From contig NZ_JAHVJZ010000003.1 in the NCBI RefSeq assembly GCF_019801015.1, forward strand, positions 558,001 to 622,000: a stretch of 64,000 bases of DNA, given 5' to 3'. This DNA is from Marinobacter nauticus. Its GTDB lineage: Bacteria > Pseudomonadota > Gammaproteobacteria > Enterobacterales > Shewanellaceae. Position numbers and translations under genes: made by a program. Below are positions 43,038-52,334 of this stretch, piece after piece. The notes under the pieces were generated by a model. The model did no database searches. It saw only the letters and a program-made list of their open reading frames with translations, and had not been told where the DNA came from. Position 1 is the first letter of the stretch; each line of letters begins with the position of its first letter.

Positions 43038-43697
43038 ATGCGCAGCAAAATTACCCCGGATAACAACTTCTTTTTTCTGACCGGAGCCCTGATCCTGCTC
43101 CTGCTCTCCAGTGCGCTGGAACAGGTGCTGTCCAGTGGCATCCTGGAACCGGTGATTCAGGGCACCGCCCTGATCACCTTCGCCACCTGTCTGGTCAGCC
43201 TCAAGTTCGAGCCGGGATGGTCCCGGTTTCTGATGCTGCTGGCGGCCTGCTGGGTGGTTCTGGCCCTGCTCAAGCGCTGGCTTCATATCACCCTGTTTGA
43301 TCTGCTCGGTCTGGCGATGATGCTGATGTTTTTTATTGGCACCTTAAAAGCCTGCGCCCGTCAGATCCTGTTTACCGGTGGCCCCATCACCGGCAACCAG
43401 GTGATTGGCTCACTGGCACTGTTCCTGCTGCTGGGGCTGATTTGGGCCTTAATCTACCTGGTGATCCTGGAGTTCTCCCCTGAAGCCTTCAGCGGGCTGG
43501 AACCCCGCCCCTGGCAGGACAACCTCAATCGGGCCATCTACTTCAGCTTCGTCACGCTCACTACGCTGGGCTACGGCGAGATCACCCCCAATAACGCTTT
43601 CGCCCAGGCGGCGGTCTATCTGGAGGCGATCATCGGCACCTTCTACCTGGCGGTGGTGGTGGCCAGTCTGGTCAGTGCCAAACAGGCGGAGCCTTAA
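43038..43697 (+). CDS. Two-pore-helix type potassium channel protein with extra N-terminal membrane segments
   Basis: 219 residues. The selectivity filter is VTLTTLGYGEIT in a pore loop between the last two helices. Four or so additional hydrophobic segments precede it (GALILLLLSSAL, GTALITFATCLV, FLMLLAACWVVLALL, LLGLAMMLMFF), so a six-helix layout is likely. No cytoplasmic RCK domain is present. It should conduct K+ or a similar ion across the inner membrane. AGGCCCGCC precedes the ATG; the gene probably shares a transcript with the pseudouridine synthase. Confidence 0.85.
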   Translation: MRSKITPDNNFFFLTGALILLLLSSALEQVLSSGILEPVIQGTALITFATCLVSLKFEPGWSRFLMLLAACWVVLALLKRWLHITLFDLLGLAMMLMFFIGTLKACARQILFTGGPITGNQVIGSLALFLLLGLIWALIYLVILEFSPEAFSGLEPRPWQDNLNRAIYFSFVTLTTLGYGEITPNNAFAQAAVYLEAIIGTFYLAVVVASLVSAKQAEP

Positions 43698-43720
43698 CAG
43701 ACGCCCCGCTAAAAAGCGGG

Positions 43721-43726
43721 TATAAT
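43721..43726 (+). promoter_or_regulatory. Possible -10 box of the CvfB-like gene
   Basis: TATAAT preceded by a CCGCT/AGCGG hairpin and 32 bases before the ATG at 43758. No -35 at proper spacing is evident (TTAACA lies 21 bases up). Confidence 0.3.
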
Positions 43727-43757
43727 TCGCGCCCCAACGACATCTAAGGCAGCCAAC

Positions 43758-44591
43758 ATGGTCAACATCGGACAATTCAACACCCTCACCATCACCAAAC
43801 GGGTGGGCTTCGGCCTCTATCTGGATGGCGACGATCTGGGTGAGATCCTGCTGCCGAAGAAATGGGCCCCGGAGAGCGCCAACCCCGGCGACGAGCTGGA
43901 GGTGTTTATCTACCTCGATTCCGAGGACCAGTTTATTGCCACCACCCAGAAACCCAAGGCTCAGGTTGGCCAGTTCGCCTCCCTGAAGTGCAAAGAGGTG
44001 GGCCGCTACGGCGCGTTCCTCGACTGGGGTCTGGACAAAGACCTGCTGGTGCCCTTTAACCAGCAAAAACAGCAGATGGAAGCAGGCCGCTACTACCTGG
44101 TCTACCTCTACGTTGACCAGCATACCGACCGCATCGCCGCGTCCGCCAAACTGGACCGCTTCCTCGACAACACCCCGGCCGACTATAAGGCCGGTGACAA
44201 GGTGCAAGTCACCATTGGCGGCAAGTCAGACCTGGGCTACAAGGCGATCATCAACAACACCCACTGGGGCGTGATCTACTTCGACACCGTGTTCAAGCCC
44301 CTGCGCAACGGTCAGCAGATGCCGGGCGTCATCACCAAGGTGCGTGACGGCGGTCGTCTGGATGTGAGCGTCAACCCGCCGGTGGCCAAGCAGGTGGACC
44401 AGCTCGGCGAGAAGATCCTGGCCTACCTGCGCAGCCAGCCCAACGGTTTTGCACCGCTGAACGACAAAGCCGACCCGGAGACCATCAAAGCCTTGTTCGG
44501 CGTCTCCAAAGGCGTATTCAAGCGCACCATTGGTGGCCTCTACAAAGCGGAGCGCATCACCATCCTCGATAATGGCATTGAGCTGCGCTGA
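43758..44591 (+). CDS. S1 RNA-binding domain protein of the CvfB/YitL family
   Basis: 277 residues. Three S1-like modules are seen in order: residues 1-60 (LTITKRVGFGLYLDGDDLGEILLPKKW), 68-135 (VGQFASLKCKEVGRYGAFLDWGLDKDLLVPF) and 145-215. A C-terminal winged-helix-like part is DPETIKALFGVSKGVFKRTIGGLYK. CvfB homologues bind RNA and affect virulence-gene expression in staphylococci; the role in Gram-negatives is undefined. The gene has its own possible promoter and a terminator. Confidence 0.88.
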   Translation: MVNIGQFNTLTITKRVGFGLYLDGDDLGEILLPKKWAPESANPGDELEVFIYLDSEDQFIATTQKPKAQVGQFASLKCKEVGRYGAFLDWGLDKDLLVPFNQQKQQMEAGRYYLVYLYVDQHTDRIAASAKLDRFLDNTPADYKAGDKVQVTIGGKSDLGYKAIINNTHWGVIYFDTVFKPLRNGQQMPGVITKVRDGGRLDVSVNPPVAKQVDQLGEKILAYLRSQPNGFAPLNDKADPETIKALFGVSKGVFKRTIGGLYKAERITILDNGIELR

Positions 44592-44640
44592 GCCATCATC
44601 ACAGCAGTAAAACGGTTCAAAACCGCATTACTCAAGTAGA

Positions 44641-44675
44641 AACACCGCCACTTACTGTTTTGGCGGTGTTTTTTT
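44641..44675 (+). terminator. Intrinsic terminator of the CvfB-like gene
   Basis: AACACCGCCA (44641-44650) pairs with TGGCGGTGTT (44661-44670), then five more T. Confidence 0.85.
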
Positions 44676-44925
44676 AGCAAGTTTCCTTCCCTTACACCCA
44701 CCCTGTTCTAGACTTTTGAACGCCCCCGCTTTACTCAGCAAGGCTCGGCACTTTTCGTCCGGCATTCGGGGGCATTTTCGATTCTCAATGGGAACCCATC
44801 GTGGGAAGTATGGAGGTACAAGAGTACACGAGGCTTTTGTAGCAGTTTGTATTTGCAAAGCTTACGGGTTCATGACGTTTGTGACTGAAACAGGGCAGCC
44901 CGGCTGTCCGTTTTTGGAGTTTCCC
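44676..44925 (+). other. Leader region with a terminator-like hairpin before an unknown secreted protein gene
   Basis: 250 bp after the CvfB terminator, with lower coding character. GGGCAG (44893-44898), loop CCCGG, CTGTCC (44904-44909), then GTTTTT; the next bases GGAG (44916-44919) are the ribosome site for the ATG at 44926. Upstream TTTGCAAAGC (44852-44861) and ACGGG precede the hairpin in an order that recalls the second half of a GEMM (c-di-GMP-I) riboswitch, but the first conserved half (GGGCAAAC-type) was not found. It fits an attenuator or unknown riboswitch. Confidence 0.4.
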
Positions 44926-45648
44926 ATGAAGTCTTTGCACGCTGTTTCACTGGCCCTGCTTGTGGCCGGTTTGTCCGCCTCCCCGATTGGCTTTGCCGAC
45001 AACACCGCATCCGCCTTCACCAACAGTGGTGATGCCGCGATGTTGGGCTCTGCCGCAATTCGGGCTCTCGGCACCAGTGACGATGGATTCGTCACAGTAC
45101 TGCAAACGGAATTGAAAAACTCAGGTACCCCCAAGGATCTGGTTATCGGCCTCAGCTTTGAAACCATGCTGATGACCGAAACCGTGGTGCGCAGCAAAGG
45201 GGGCAATAAGAGCGAAGCCACCGCTGATGCCACCATTGAAATGCGGGTATTTGTCGATGGCAAAGAGGCAGCACCGGGAGTGGTTATCTTTGATAAGCGC
45301 ATCCAAACCCTTTGGGCCGAACTGGGTGGCGTCATGGATTGCGCCGACACCCTGACCGTGGACACTGACGGCGACGGTGTCGCCGATGACTACGACGGCA
45401 TCGTCACCTTTGACGAATGCAGCCTCACCGAAGAAGAGATTGGCCTGATCCTGGATACCGCAGCGGCCCATACCTTCAACTTCCTGTCTTACAACATTGG
45501 CTCCGGTTCCCATGAGATCCGTGCTGAAGCCCGCCTGACCTACAACGGTGAAGTGGTCGAAGGCGACGGCTCTGCGGCTGCCAGTGCGTCGTTGGGTAAG
45601 GGCACGTTGAGTGTGTGGGAGGTGCACGGCTCCAACACCAACGACTGA
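44926..45648 (+). CDS. Secreted protein of unknown function with an Asp-rich calcium-loop-like segment
   Basis: 240 residues. Signal peptide MKSLHAVSLALLVAGLSASPIGFA. The mature protein is beta-rich; residues about 140-160 (TVDTDGDGVADDYDG) look like a type 3 repeat or EF-hand-like calcium loop. Two Cys (MDCADTL and FDECSL) may pair. GGAG six bases upstream fixes the start at 44926; the frame is open for 210 bases further up, but that part does not look like protein. No family was recognised. It is flanked by terminators, so it is monocistronic. Confidence 0.72.
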   Translation: MKSLHAVSLALLVAGLSASPIGFADNTASAFTNSGDAAMLGSAAIRALGTSDDGFVTVLQTELKNSGTPKDLVIGLSFETMLMTETVVRSKGGNKSEATADATIEMRVFVDGKEAAPGVVIFDKRIQTLWAELGGVMDCADTLTVDTDGDGVADDYDGIVTFDECSLTEEEIGLILDTAAAHTFNFLSYNIGSGSHEIRAEARLTYNGEVVEGDGSAAASASLGKGTLSVWEVHGSNTND

Positions 45649-45660
45649 CCCCCAACACCA

Positions 45661-45686
45661 AGCCGCCCTTTGGGGCGGCTTTTTTG
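45661..45686 (+). terminator. Intrinsic terminator of the Asp-rich secreted protein gene
   Basis: AGCCGCCC (45661-45668), short loop, GGGCGGCT (45673-45680), then TTTTT. Confidence 0.85.
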
Positions 45687-45870
45687 TCAGCCCCTCCTGC
45701 TTACCTTCTGTCATGCCCCTCTATCACGCGACCGCTGGCGGAAGGTAGCGAGTCCGAATGCCCGACAGGAAATTCATTGGCAAAGCGATCGCGACTCTGG
45801 CAGCTTTGGGTCAAACGGACGTTTGATCATATCGGGCCATCCGGCCCTGAATGGACGCAAGGAGCGCACG

Positions 45871-47658
45871 ATGCCGGCCTACCACGCCCCCCTCAAAGAG
45901 ATGCATTTTGTACTGCATGATCTGCTGAATCTTGGCAACCACTACGCCTCGCTCGGCTTTAACGAAGCCACCCCGGAACTGGTCGATGCCGTTCTTGAGG
46001 AAGCGGGCAAGTTCACCGAGTCGGTGATCGCCCCGCTGAACCGGGTGGGAGATGAGCAGGGCTGCCGGTTTGAGCAGGGCACGGTGAGCACGCCGGAGGG
46101 GTTCAAATCCGCTTACCAGCAATACATTGATGCCGGTTGGCCAACACTGGCTCAGCCGGAACAGTACGGTGGCCAGGGTCTGCCCTACTCCCTCAATCTG
46201 GTGTGCGCCGAGATGCAGTCCGCCGCCAACCACGCGTTTGCCATGTATCCCGGCCTCAGCCACGGTGCTCAGGCCACCCTGATGGCGCACGGCGATGACG
46301 CCCTGCAACAGCGCTTTATGCCCAAGCTGGTGTCCGGCGAATGGACCGGCACCATGTGCCTGACCGAAGCCCACTGTGGCTCAGATCTGGGTCTGCTGCG
46401 CACCAAAGCGGTGCCGCAGGAGGACGGCAGCTATCGCCTCAGCGGCAGCAAGATCTTTATCTCCTCCGGTGACCACGATCTGGCTGAGAACATCGTCCAT
46501 ATCGTTATTGCCCGCATCGAAGGCGCCCCGGCGGGCACCAAAGGTATCTCGCTGTTCCTGGTGCCCAAACTGGCGGTCGGTGACGCCGGCGAGATTGCCG
46601 GCCCCAATGGCGTCAGTTGCGGCGCCATCGAGCACAAGATGGGGATCAACGGCAACGCCACCTGCGTCATCAACTTTGATGACGCCACCGGTTACCTGCT
46701 GGGCGAGCCCAACCGCGGACTCAATGCCATGTTCACCTTTATGAATGCCGCCCGGGTTGGCGTGGCAACGGAGGGGGTTGCCGCCGCAGAAGCCTCATTC
46801 CAGGGGGCATTGGCCTACGCCCGCGAACGGCTGCAGATGCGCTCACTGAGCGGCCCCAAGTGCCCGGAGAAAGCCGCCGACCCCATCATCGTCCACCCCG
46901 ATGTGCGCCGCATGCTGCTGACCCAGAAAGCGATCGCCGAGGGCGGCCGGGCCATGGTGTACGAGATGGCCACCTGGGTAGACGTCACCAAGAGTGCGAG
47001 CGCCAGCGCTGAAGCAAAACAGCGCGCTTCGGACCGGCTCAGCCTGCTCACGCCCATCGCCAAAGCCTTTCTGACTGAGATGGGTTTTGAAGCGACCAGC
47101 CTCGGGGTACAGGTGTTTGGCGGACATGGTTATGTGTCGGAATGGGGCATGGAACAGCTGATGCGGGACACCAAAATCTCCTGCCTGTATGAAGGCACCA
47201 CCGGCATCCAGGCGCTGGACCTGCTGGCCCGCAAAGTGCTGGGTTCCCGCGGCGCCCTGCTGGAGAGCTACTGCACGGAACTGGGTCAGTGGTGGATGAC
47301 GCAACCGATTCCGGATCCCCTGAAACCGATGCAACAACAGCTGCTGGCTCATCTGCAGCAGTGGGGAGAACTGACTCAGGGCATCGCCATCCGGGCCCAG
47401 CAGAATCCCGATGAGATCGGCGCCGCTTCGGTGGACTACCTGATGTTCGCCGGGTACGTGGTGCTGGCCCATCAGTGGCTGAAGATGGCGGTGGCGGCAG
47501 AGTCACGTCGCGAAACCGACCCGGACTTCTGCCAGTCCAAACAGGACACCGCTTACTTTGTGTTTGCCAGACTGCTGCCTAAGGCCGCCAGCCACGCCGC
47601 GTTAGCGGCGCAGGACAGCGGCAGTCTGATGCGGATGGCGGAGCATCAGTTCCGCTAA
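45871..47658 (+). CDS. Acyl-CoA dehydrogenase (DmdC-like, extended C-terminus)
   Basis: 595 residues. The start MPAYHAPLKEMHFVLHDLL is typical of the long acyl-CoA dehydrogenase branch related to DmdC. The FAD/substrate blocks are CLTEAHCGSDLG, YRLSGSKIFISSGDHDL and LGVQVFGGHGYVSEWGMEQLMRD; the catalytic Glu lies in LYEGTTGIQALDLL. A C-terminal helical extension of about 120 residues completes the fold. It forms the alpha-beta double bond of an acyl-CoA in beta-oxidation; chain length is not predictable. GGAG precedes the ATG. Its TAA overlaps the convergent LysR stop. Confidence 0.92.
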   Translation: MPAYHAPLKEMHFVLHDLLNLGNHYASLGFNEATPELVDAVLEEAGKFTESVIAPLNRVGDEQGCRFEQGTVSTPEGFKSAYQQYIDAGWPTLAQPEQYGGQGLPYSLNLVCAEMQSAANHAFAMYPGLSHGAQATLMAHGDDALQQRFMPKLVSGEWTGTMCLTEAHCGSDLGLLRTKAVPQEDGSYRLSGSKIFISSGDHDLAENIVHIVIARIEGAPAGTKGISLFLVPKLAVGDAGEIAGPNGVSCGAIEHKMGINGNATCVINFDDATGYLLGEPNRGLNAMFTFMNAARVGVATEGVAAAEASFQGALAYARERLQMRSLSGPKCPEKAADPIIVHPDVRRMLLTQKAIAEGGRAMVYEMATWVDVTKSASASAEAKQRASDRLSLLTPIAKAFLTEMGFEATSLGVQVFGGHGYVSEWGMEQLMRDTKISCLYEGTTGIQALDLLARKVLGSRGALLESYCTELGQWWMTQPIPDPLKPMQQQLLAHLQQWGELTQGIAIRAQQNPDEIGAASVDYLMFAGYVVLAHQWLKMAVAAESRRETDPDFCQSKQDTAYFVFARLLPKAASHAALAAQDSGSLMRMAEHQFR

Positions 47659-48533
47659 TCCCGCTCCGCCTCCAGCAACGCGAGCACCCGCTGCAGTTGC
47701 GGCAGGTGTTCGCTGCCCGGCGGGTGCACCAGTGACAGCCGCCGCATAATGGGCTGAGGCAAAACCACTTCCGCCACTCTTTCCTGCTTCAGTGCTTCCT
47801 CGCAGGCCAATCTTGAGATCAGCGACAAGCCCAGTCCGGCTTCCACCGCCCGCACCACCGCTTCCAATTGGCCCAGCTCAAGCACCACGTTGAAGTCCGT
47901 CAGCCTGGGGGCCAGATGGTGGTCAAACTGCTCCCGGCTGCCGGAATGCACCTCCCGCAACACCCAGTTCTGGCCATCCAGCTGCCGCCATGTCACCGAA
48001 GTGCCCGCCAGTGGCGACCCGGAGGGTGCCACCAGCACCATCTCATCCTCTCGCCACAGGTGCCGTACCAGCTCGCCATGGATGCTTTCGCTCTCCACCA
48101 GGGCAAAATCCAACGCCCGTCCTGCCAGCTGCTCCTGCAACTGGTAACTGTTGGCCAGTGACACGAGCGGCAACGGCCAGTCATGCGGCCAATCCCGGGC
48201 CAACAGCTGAGGCAGCAGATAGTTGCCGATGGTGGCACTGGCTCCCATCCTCAACGGCGTCGCACTGGTGCCGGTCTGAAACAGGGCCATCACCCCCTGC
48301 TCCCGGGCCAGCAACTCCTCCGCCATTGGCAGCAGCTGGCGCCCCTGAGTATTAAGCACCAGCCGTTGAGCCCGCCGTTCAAACAGAGCGACACCCAGTT
48401 GTTCTTCCAGAGTTTTTATCGCCTGAGAGACGGCGCCCCGGGTCAGAAACAGAGCGTCAGCGCTGCGCCCGAGGTTGCTGGTGTGGGCGACGGAGACGAA
48501 AATCCGAAGTTGCCGGAGAGAGAGATCAGCCAT
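47655..48533 (-). CDS. LysR family transcriptional regulator
   Basis: 292 residues. The N-terminal HTH (LSLRQLRIFVSVAHTSNLGRSADALFLTRGAVSQAIKTLEEQLGVALFER in overlapping pieces) precedes the periplasmic-binding-protein-like effector domain from about residue 90. It is divergent from a TDT transporter across 91 bp that holds two perfect palindromes, so it probably controls that gene and itself. Its stop overlaps the convergent acyl-CoA dehydrogenase stop by 3-4 bp. The effector is unknown. Confidence 0.9.
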   Translation of the reverse strand: MADLSLRQLRIFVSVAHTSNLGRSADALFLTRGAVSQAIKTLEEQLGVALFERRAQRLVLNTQGRQLLPMAEELLAREQGVMALFQTGTSATPLRMGASATIGNYLLPQLLARDWPHDWPLPLVSLANSYQLQEQLAGRALDFALVESESIHGELVRHLWREDEMVLVAPSGSPLAGTSVTWRQLDGQNWVLREVHSGSREQFDHHLAPRLTDFNVVLELGQLEAVVRAVEAGLGLSLISRLACEEALKQERVAEVVLPQPIMRRLSLVHPPGSEHLPQLQRVLALLEAERD

Positions 48534-48573
48534 TTAGATTATCTAAACGTTATATGTAATATCATTCGATATT
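48534..48573. promoter_or_regulatory. Two palindromes between the LysR and TDT transporter genes
   Basis: TTAGAT-T-ATCTAA at 48534-48546 abuts the LysR start codon. AATATC-ATTC-GATATT is at 48558-48573. Both are perfect in their arms and lie in an AT-rich 91-bp divergent promoter region. They are candidate binding sites for the LysR protein. Confidence 0.45.
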
Positions 48574-48624
48574 ATTAAACGAGAAAGCGGCGCACAATAG
48601 CGGCATCTAACGAGGAGCCGAACC

Positions 48625-49587
48625 ATGTCTCTTGCCGCAAAATTCAACCGCATTCCGACTCCCCTGGCTGGCCTGGCCCTGGGGATTGCCAGTCTGGGCC
48701 TCTGCCTGGACGGCCGTTTTGGCGCCGATGGCGCTCTGCAGATGGCAGGCGCCGGCATTGCCAGCCTGCTGCTGCTGGCGCTGGTGGTGAAATTTGTCCT
48801 GAACCCAGGCCAACTGCAAATGGATGTGGCCCACGCCGTCGTCGGCAGTGTGATCCCCACTTTCGCCATGGCCACCATGGTGATCTCTACCAGCATCTAC
48901 CGCTTCCTGCCGTTCCAGGGCCAGGTGGTCTGGCTGGTTGCCGTGGCACTGCATCTGGCGTTGCTGCTTGGCTTCCTTTACCACCGTGCCAAAGAGCCGG
49001 CCTGGCACCATATGGTACCCAGCTGGTTCGTGCCGCCGGTGGGCATCATCGTCGCCGCCGTCACCTGCCCCGGTGAAGCGGTAAAACCGCTGGCCACCGT
49101 GCTGCTCTATGGTGGCATGATCGCCTACGCCATCATGCTGCCGCTGATGCTGTACCGCCTGATCTTCCACACTAACGTGCCGGATCCGGCCAAGCCGACC
49201 ATCGCCATTATGGCGGCACCGGCCAGCCTGTCACTGGCGGGTTACCTGAACCTGGTAAGCGAACCGTCCGCACTGATTGTGGCAGTACTGCTGGGCATCG
49301 CCCTGCTGATGACCGCACTGATCTACCTGGCGTTCTTCCATCTGATGCGCCTGCCGTTCAGCCCGGGCTATGCCGCGTTCACCTTCCCCATGGTGATCGG
49401 CGCCACCGCGCTGTACCAATGCGCCAAGGTGTTCGAGCACTGGGGCCTGAGCCAGCACACCCTGCTGCACCATCTGGCCGATGGCGAGCTGCTGGTGGCC
49501 ACCGCCGTGGTCAGCTACGTGGGGCTGCGCTACCTGATGGCCTACTGGCCGAAAGCGCCGTCCGGCCCGAACGCCGTCAGCCACTGA
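48625..49587 (+). CDS. TDT family transporter (TehA/Mae1-like)
   Basis: 320 residues with about ten membrane helices. The start FNRIPTPLAGLALGIASLGL matches the tellurite-resistance/dicarboxylate transporter (TDT) family, also called SLAC1-like. Members move malate, sulfite or other anions or give tellurite resistance; the substrate is not predictable. The divergent LysR gene likely regulates it. CGAGGAG precedes the ATG. Confidence 0.85.
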   Translation: MSLAAKFNRIPTPLAGLALGIASLGLCLDGRFGADGALQMAGAGIASLLLLALVVKFVLNPGQLQMDVAHAVVGSVIPTFAMATMVISTSIYRFLPFQGQVVWLVAVALHLALLLGFLYHRAKEPAWHHMVPSWFVPPVGIIVAAVTCPGEAVKPLATVLLYGGMIAYAIMLPLMLYRLIFHTNVPDPAKPTIAIMAAPASLSLAGYLNLVSEPSALIVAVLLGIALLMTALIYLAFFHLMRLPFSPGYAAFTFPMVIGATALYQCAKVFEHWGLSQHTLLHHLADGELLVATAVVSYVGLRYLMAYWPKAPSGPNAVSH

Positions 49588-49597
49588 GTTCAGAACC

Positions 49598-49628
49598 AAA
49601 AAAAGGCCGCCCAATGGGCGGCCTTTTT
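49598..49628. terminator. Bidirectional terminator between the TDT transporter and tyrS
   Basis: GGCCGCCC (49605-49612) and GGGCGGCC (49616-49623), flanked by an A run on the left and TTTTT on the right, between two converging stops. Confidence 0.88.
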
Positions 49629-49644
49629 GTGTGTTCCCGAATGC

Positions 49645-50832
49645 TTACTTCAGGGTGATGCGGGCGAACTTACGCTTGCCCACCTGGTATACCGCGGTGC
49701 CTGCCGCCGGAACCAGTTTGCTGTCTTCAATCTTCTCACCGTCGATCTTGGCACCGCCCTGTTTGATCATGCGCATGGCATCAGAGGTGGTGTTAACCAG
49801 ACCCGCTTCTTTCAGCAGGTTGGCGATGGCGATACCGGCTTCAAACTCGAACTCCGGCATTTCGTCCGGGATGGCGTTCTTGGAGAAGCGGTTGATGAAG
49901 TCCTGATGCGCCGCTTCCGCAGCCGCGTCGTCGTGGAAGCGGGCGATGATCTCCTTAGCCAGGGCGATCTTCACATCACGGGGGTTGGTGCCGGCCGCGA
50001 TGTCCGCTTTCAGTTGCTCAATCTCTTCCAGCGGGCGGAAGGAGAGCAGCTCGTAGTAGTTCCACATCAGGTCATCGGAGATGGACATGATTTTGCCGAA
50101 CATCTCGCTCGGAGCGTCAGCCACACCAATGTAGTTGTTGGCGGACTTGGACATCTTCTTAACGCCGTCCAGACCCACCAGCAGCGGCATGGTGATCACC
50201 ACCTGCGGAGATTGGCCCGCGTCTTTTTGCAGCTCACGGCCCATCAGCAGGTTGAACTTCTGATCGGTACCGCCCAGCTCCACGTCCGCTTCCAGCGCGA
50301 CAGAATCGTGGCCCTGCAGCAGCGGGTACATAAACTCATGGATGGCGATGGACTGGCCACTGCCAAAGCGCTTCTTAAAGTCGTCACGCTCCAGCATACG
50401 GGCAACAGTCTGCTGAGCCGCCAGGCGCAGCATGCCCTCGGCACCCAGTTCGCCCAGCCAGGAGGAGTTGAACTCGATGCGGGTCTTGGCCGGGTCCAGG
50501 ATCTTGAACACCTGCTCTTTATAGGTTTCGGCGTTGGCCAGAACCTGCTCGCGGGTCAGCGGCGGACGGGTGGAGTTCTTGCCGGACGGGTCACCCACCA
50601 TTCCGGTAAAGTCACCGATCAGGAAGATCACCTCGTGGCCCAGTTCCTGGAACTGGCGAAGTTTATTGAGGATCACGGTGTGGCCCAGGTGGATGTCCGG
50701 GGCAGTCGGATCCGCGCCGAGCTTCACCCGCAGGGGGCGACCCAGCTTCAGCTTGGCAACAAGCTCCTCTTCCACCAGGATCTCGTCGGTCCCGCGGCAG
50801 ATTTCGGCCAGAGCCTTGTCCAAATCAGTCAT
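49645..50832 (-). CDS. tyrS: Tyrosyl-tRNA synthetase
   Basis: 395 residues. Class I signatures HLGH ([10 protein letters not shown]) and KKMSKS are present, and the tyrosine-binding GGTDQKFN block follows. The C-terminal S4-like domain ([18 protein letters not shown]) binds tRNA. It charges tRNA(Tyr). The ATG at 50832 gives the usual N-terminus [11 protein letters not shown]. It is divergent from mepM, as in Shewanella and Vibrio relatives. No T-box was seen upstream. Confidence 0.96.
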   Translation of the reverse strand: MTDLDKALAEICRGTDEILVEEELVAKLKLGRPLRVKLGADPTAPDIHLGHTVILNKLRQFQELGHEVIFLIGDFTGMVGDPSGKNSTRPPLTREQVLANAETYKEQVFKILDPAKTRIEFNSSWLGELGAEGMLRLAAQQTVARMLERDDFKKRFGSGQSIAIHEFMYPLLQGHDSVALEADVELGGTDQKFNLLMGRELQKDAGQSPQVVITMPLLVGLDGVKKMSKSANNYIGVADAPSEMFGKIMSISDDLMWNYYELLSFRPLEEIEQLKADIAAGTNPRDVKIALAKEIIARFHDDAAAEAAHQDFINRFSKNAIPDEMPEFEFEAGIAIANLLKEAGLVNTTSDAMRMIKQGGAKIDGEKIEDSKLVPAAGTAVYQVGKRKFARITLK

Positions 50833-50968
50833 ACAACATTCCGCTCGGTTTGATTCTGTTAGCAAAGCGGATAATGTTACTGGTTAGCACCCGTAAATAA
50901 AAGGGTGTAGCATAGCGCGGCCCAACCTCCGGGAGCCCGGTTTTACTGACGGTTGAGAATTAAGGAAA

Positions 50969-52324
50969 GTGTCTCGAAAACCGAATCGCTTTAAGGCTCG
51001 AAACGACGCCTCACAAACCGCCCTGCCAGCTCGGCTGTGGCAACTCTTTCATACTCTGCCCGGTCTGCACCGGGCATTGATTACGGCGGTCACTTTTCTG
51101 GTGCTCGTAACCCTGATGCTGCCTTCCGGCCAAAGCCTGGCCGCGCGGCACAGTGACCCCATCCCCACCCTGATCCGCCATCCACTCGAACTGACTCTGC
51201 CGGCCCAGGTCGCACAAGCCAGCGAGCCGCAGCTGGACTGGCAGCGCTTTGAAGTGCAATCCGGTGACAGCCTGGCCCGCCTGTTCGACCGTGCCGGCCT
51301 TTCTCCCCAGACTCTCTACACCATCAGCAAACTGCCGGAAGCGGGCAAAACCCTGACCCGCATTATGCCCGGACAGATGATTGAACTGGGGTTCAGTAAC
51401 GGCGAACTGGCCGAGCTGCGATATCAGATGGACAGTCAGCGCACCCTGTTGGTCAACGCCGATGGCGACGGGTATGAGGAGCAGGTGCTGGAGAAAACCG
51501 TCGAAAAGCGGCAATTCTTCGCCAGTGCCGAGATCACCTCCAACTTCTGGAACGCGGCCGTCGATGCCGGCCTCTCCGCCAACCAGATCATGCGTCTGGC
51601 GGAACTGTTCGGCTGGGACGTGGACTTTGCCCTGGATATCCGTGCCGGTGACCACTTCGCGGTGCTCTATGAAGAGGACTACATTGACGGCCAGTTTGCC
51701 GGTGACGGTGACATTCTGGTGGCCGAATTCACCAACCAGGGCGACACCTTCAAAGCGGTGCGTTATACCGACGGCAATTACTACGACGAGCGCGGCAACG
51801 CCATGCGCAAGGCGTTCCTGCGGGCGCCGGTGCAGTTCAATTACGTCAGTTCCAACTTCAACCCCCGCCGTCTGCACCCGGTAACCGGCAAAGTGCGTCC
51901 ACACCGGGGCACCGACTACGTCGCGCCGGTGGGCACGCCGATCATGGCCGCCGGTGACGGCACCGTGATCGCGTCCGCCTACAACAACCTGAACGGGCAC
52001 TATGTGTTTATTCAGCACTCCAATACCTATGTGACCAAGTATCTGCACCTGTCCAAGCGTCTGGTGCGTAAAGGTCAGCGGGTGCGTCAGGGCCAGAGCA
52101 TCGGCAAACTGGGTGGTACCGGTCGGGTCACCGGCGCCCACCTCCACTACGAATTCCTGGTCAACGGGGTGCACCGCAATCCCCGTACCGTGAAACTGCC
52201 GGAGTCGCACCCCATCGCCAAGAGCGAGCGCGCCGCCTTTGAAACCCTGGCCAGCGAGCGTCTGGCGCAACTTGCCCATCGGCAGTCCATACTGCTGGCG
52301 ATGGACGCCCCCAGCGCAGAGTAA
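50969..52324 (+). CDS. mepM: Peptidoglycan DD-metalloendopeptidase, M23 family (MepM-like)
   Basis: 451 residues. One membrane segment (about 38-58) anchors the protein. An OapA/LysM-like domain (residues 90-150, [18 protein letters not shown]) precedes the M23 LytM domain with [14 protein letters not shown] and GAHLHYEF, the zinc ligands of lysostaphin-type peptidases. It should cut peptide cross-links to allow wall growth. The first possible start is a GTG at 50969, whose AAGGA lies only two to three bases away; an in-frame TGA sits just upstream, so no earlier start exists. anmK follows 10 bp after. Confidence 0.9.
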   Translation: MSRKPNRFKARNDASQTALPARLWQLFHTLPGLHRALITAVTFLVLVTLMLPSGQSLAARHSDPIPTLIRHPLELTLPAQVAQASEPQLDWQRFEVQSGDSLARLFDRAGLSPQTLYTISKLPEAGKTLTRIMPGQMIELGFSNGELAELRYQMDSQRTLLVNADGDGYEEQVLEKTVEKRQFFASAEITSNFWNAAVDAGLSANQIMRLAELFGWDVDFALDIRAGDHFAVLYEEDYIDGQFAGDGDILVAEFTNQGDTFKAVRYTDGNYYDERGNAMRKAFLRAPVQFNYVSSNFNPRRLHPVTGKVRPHRGTDYVAPVGTPIMAAGDGTVIASAYNNLNGHYVFIQHSNTYVTKYLHLSKRLVRKGQRVRQGQSIGKLGGTGRVTGAHLHYEFLVNGVHRNPRTVKLPESHPIAKSERAAFETLASERLAQLAHRQSILLAMDAPSAE

Positions 52325-52334
52325 GGAGCGCCCA

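Noticed and set aside
44716-44925. Upstream extension of the secreted protein frame to an ATG at 44716
   Set aside because: The extension does not look like a signal peptide. The ATG at 44926 has GGAG at the right distance and begins a clean signal peptide.
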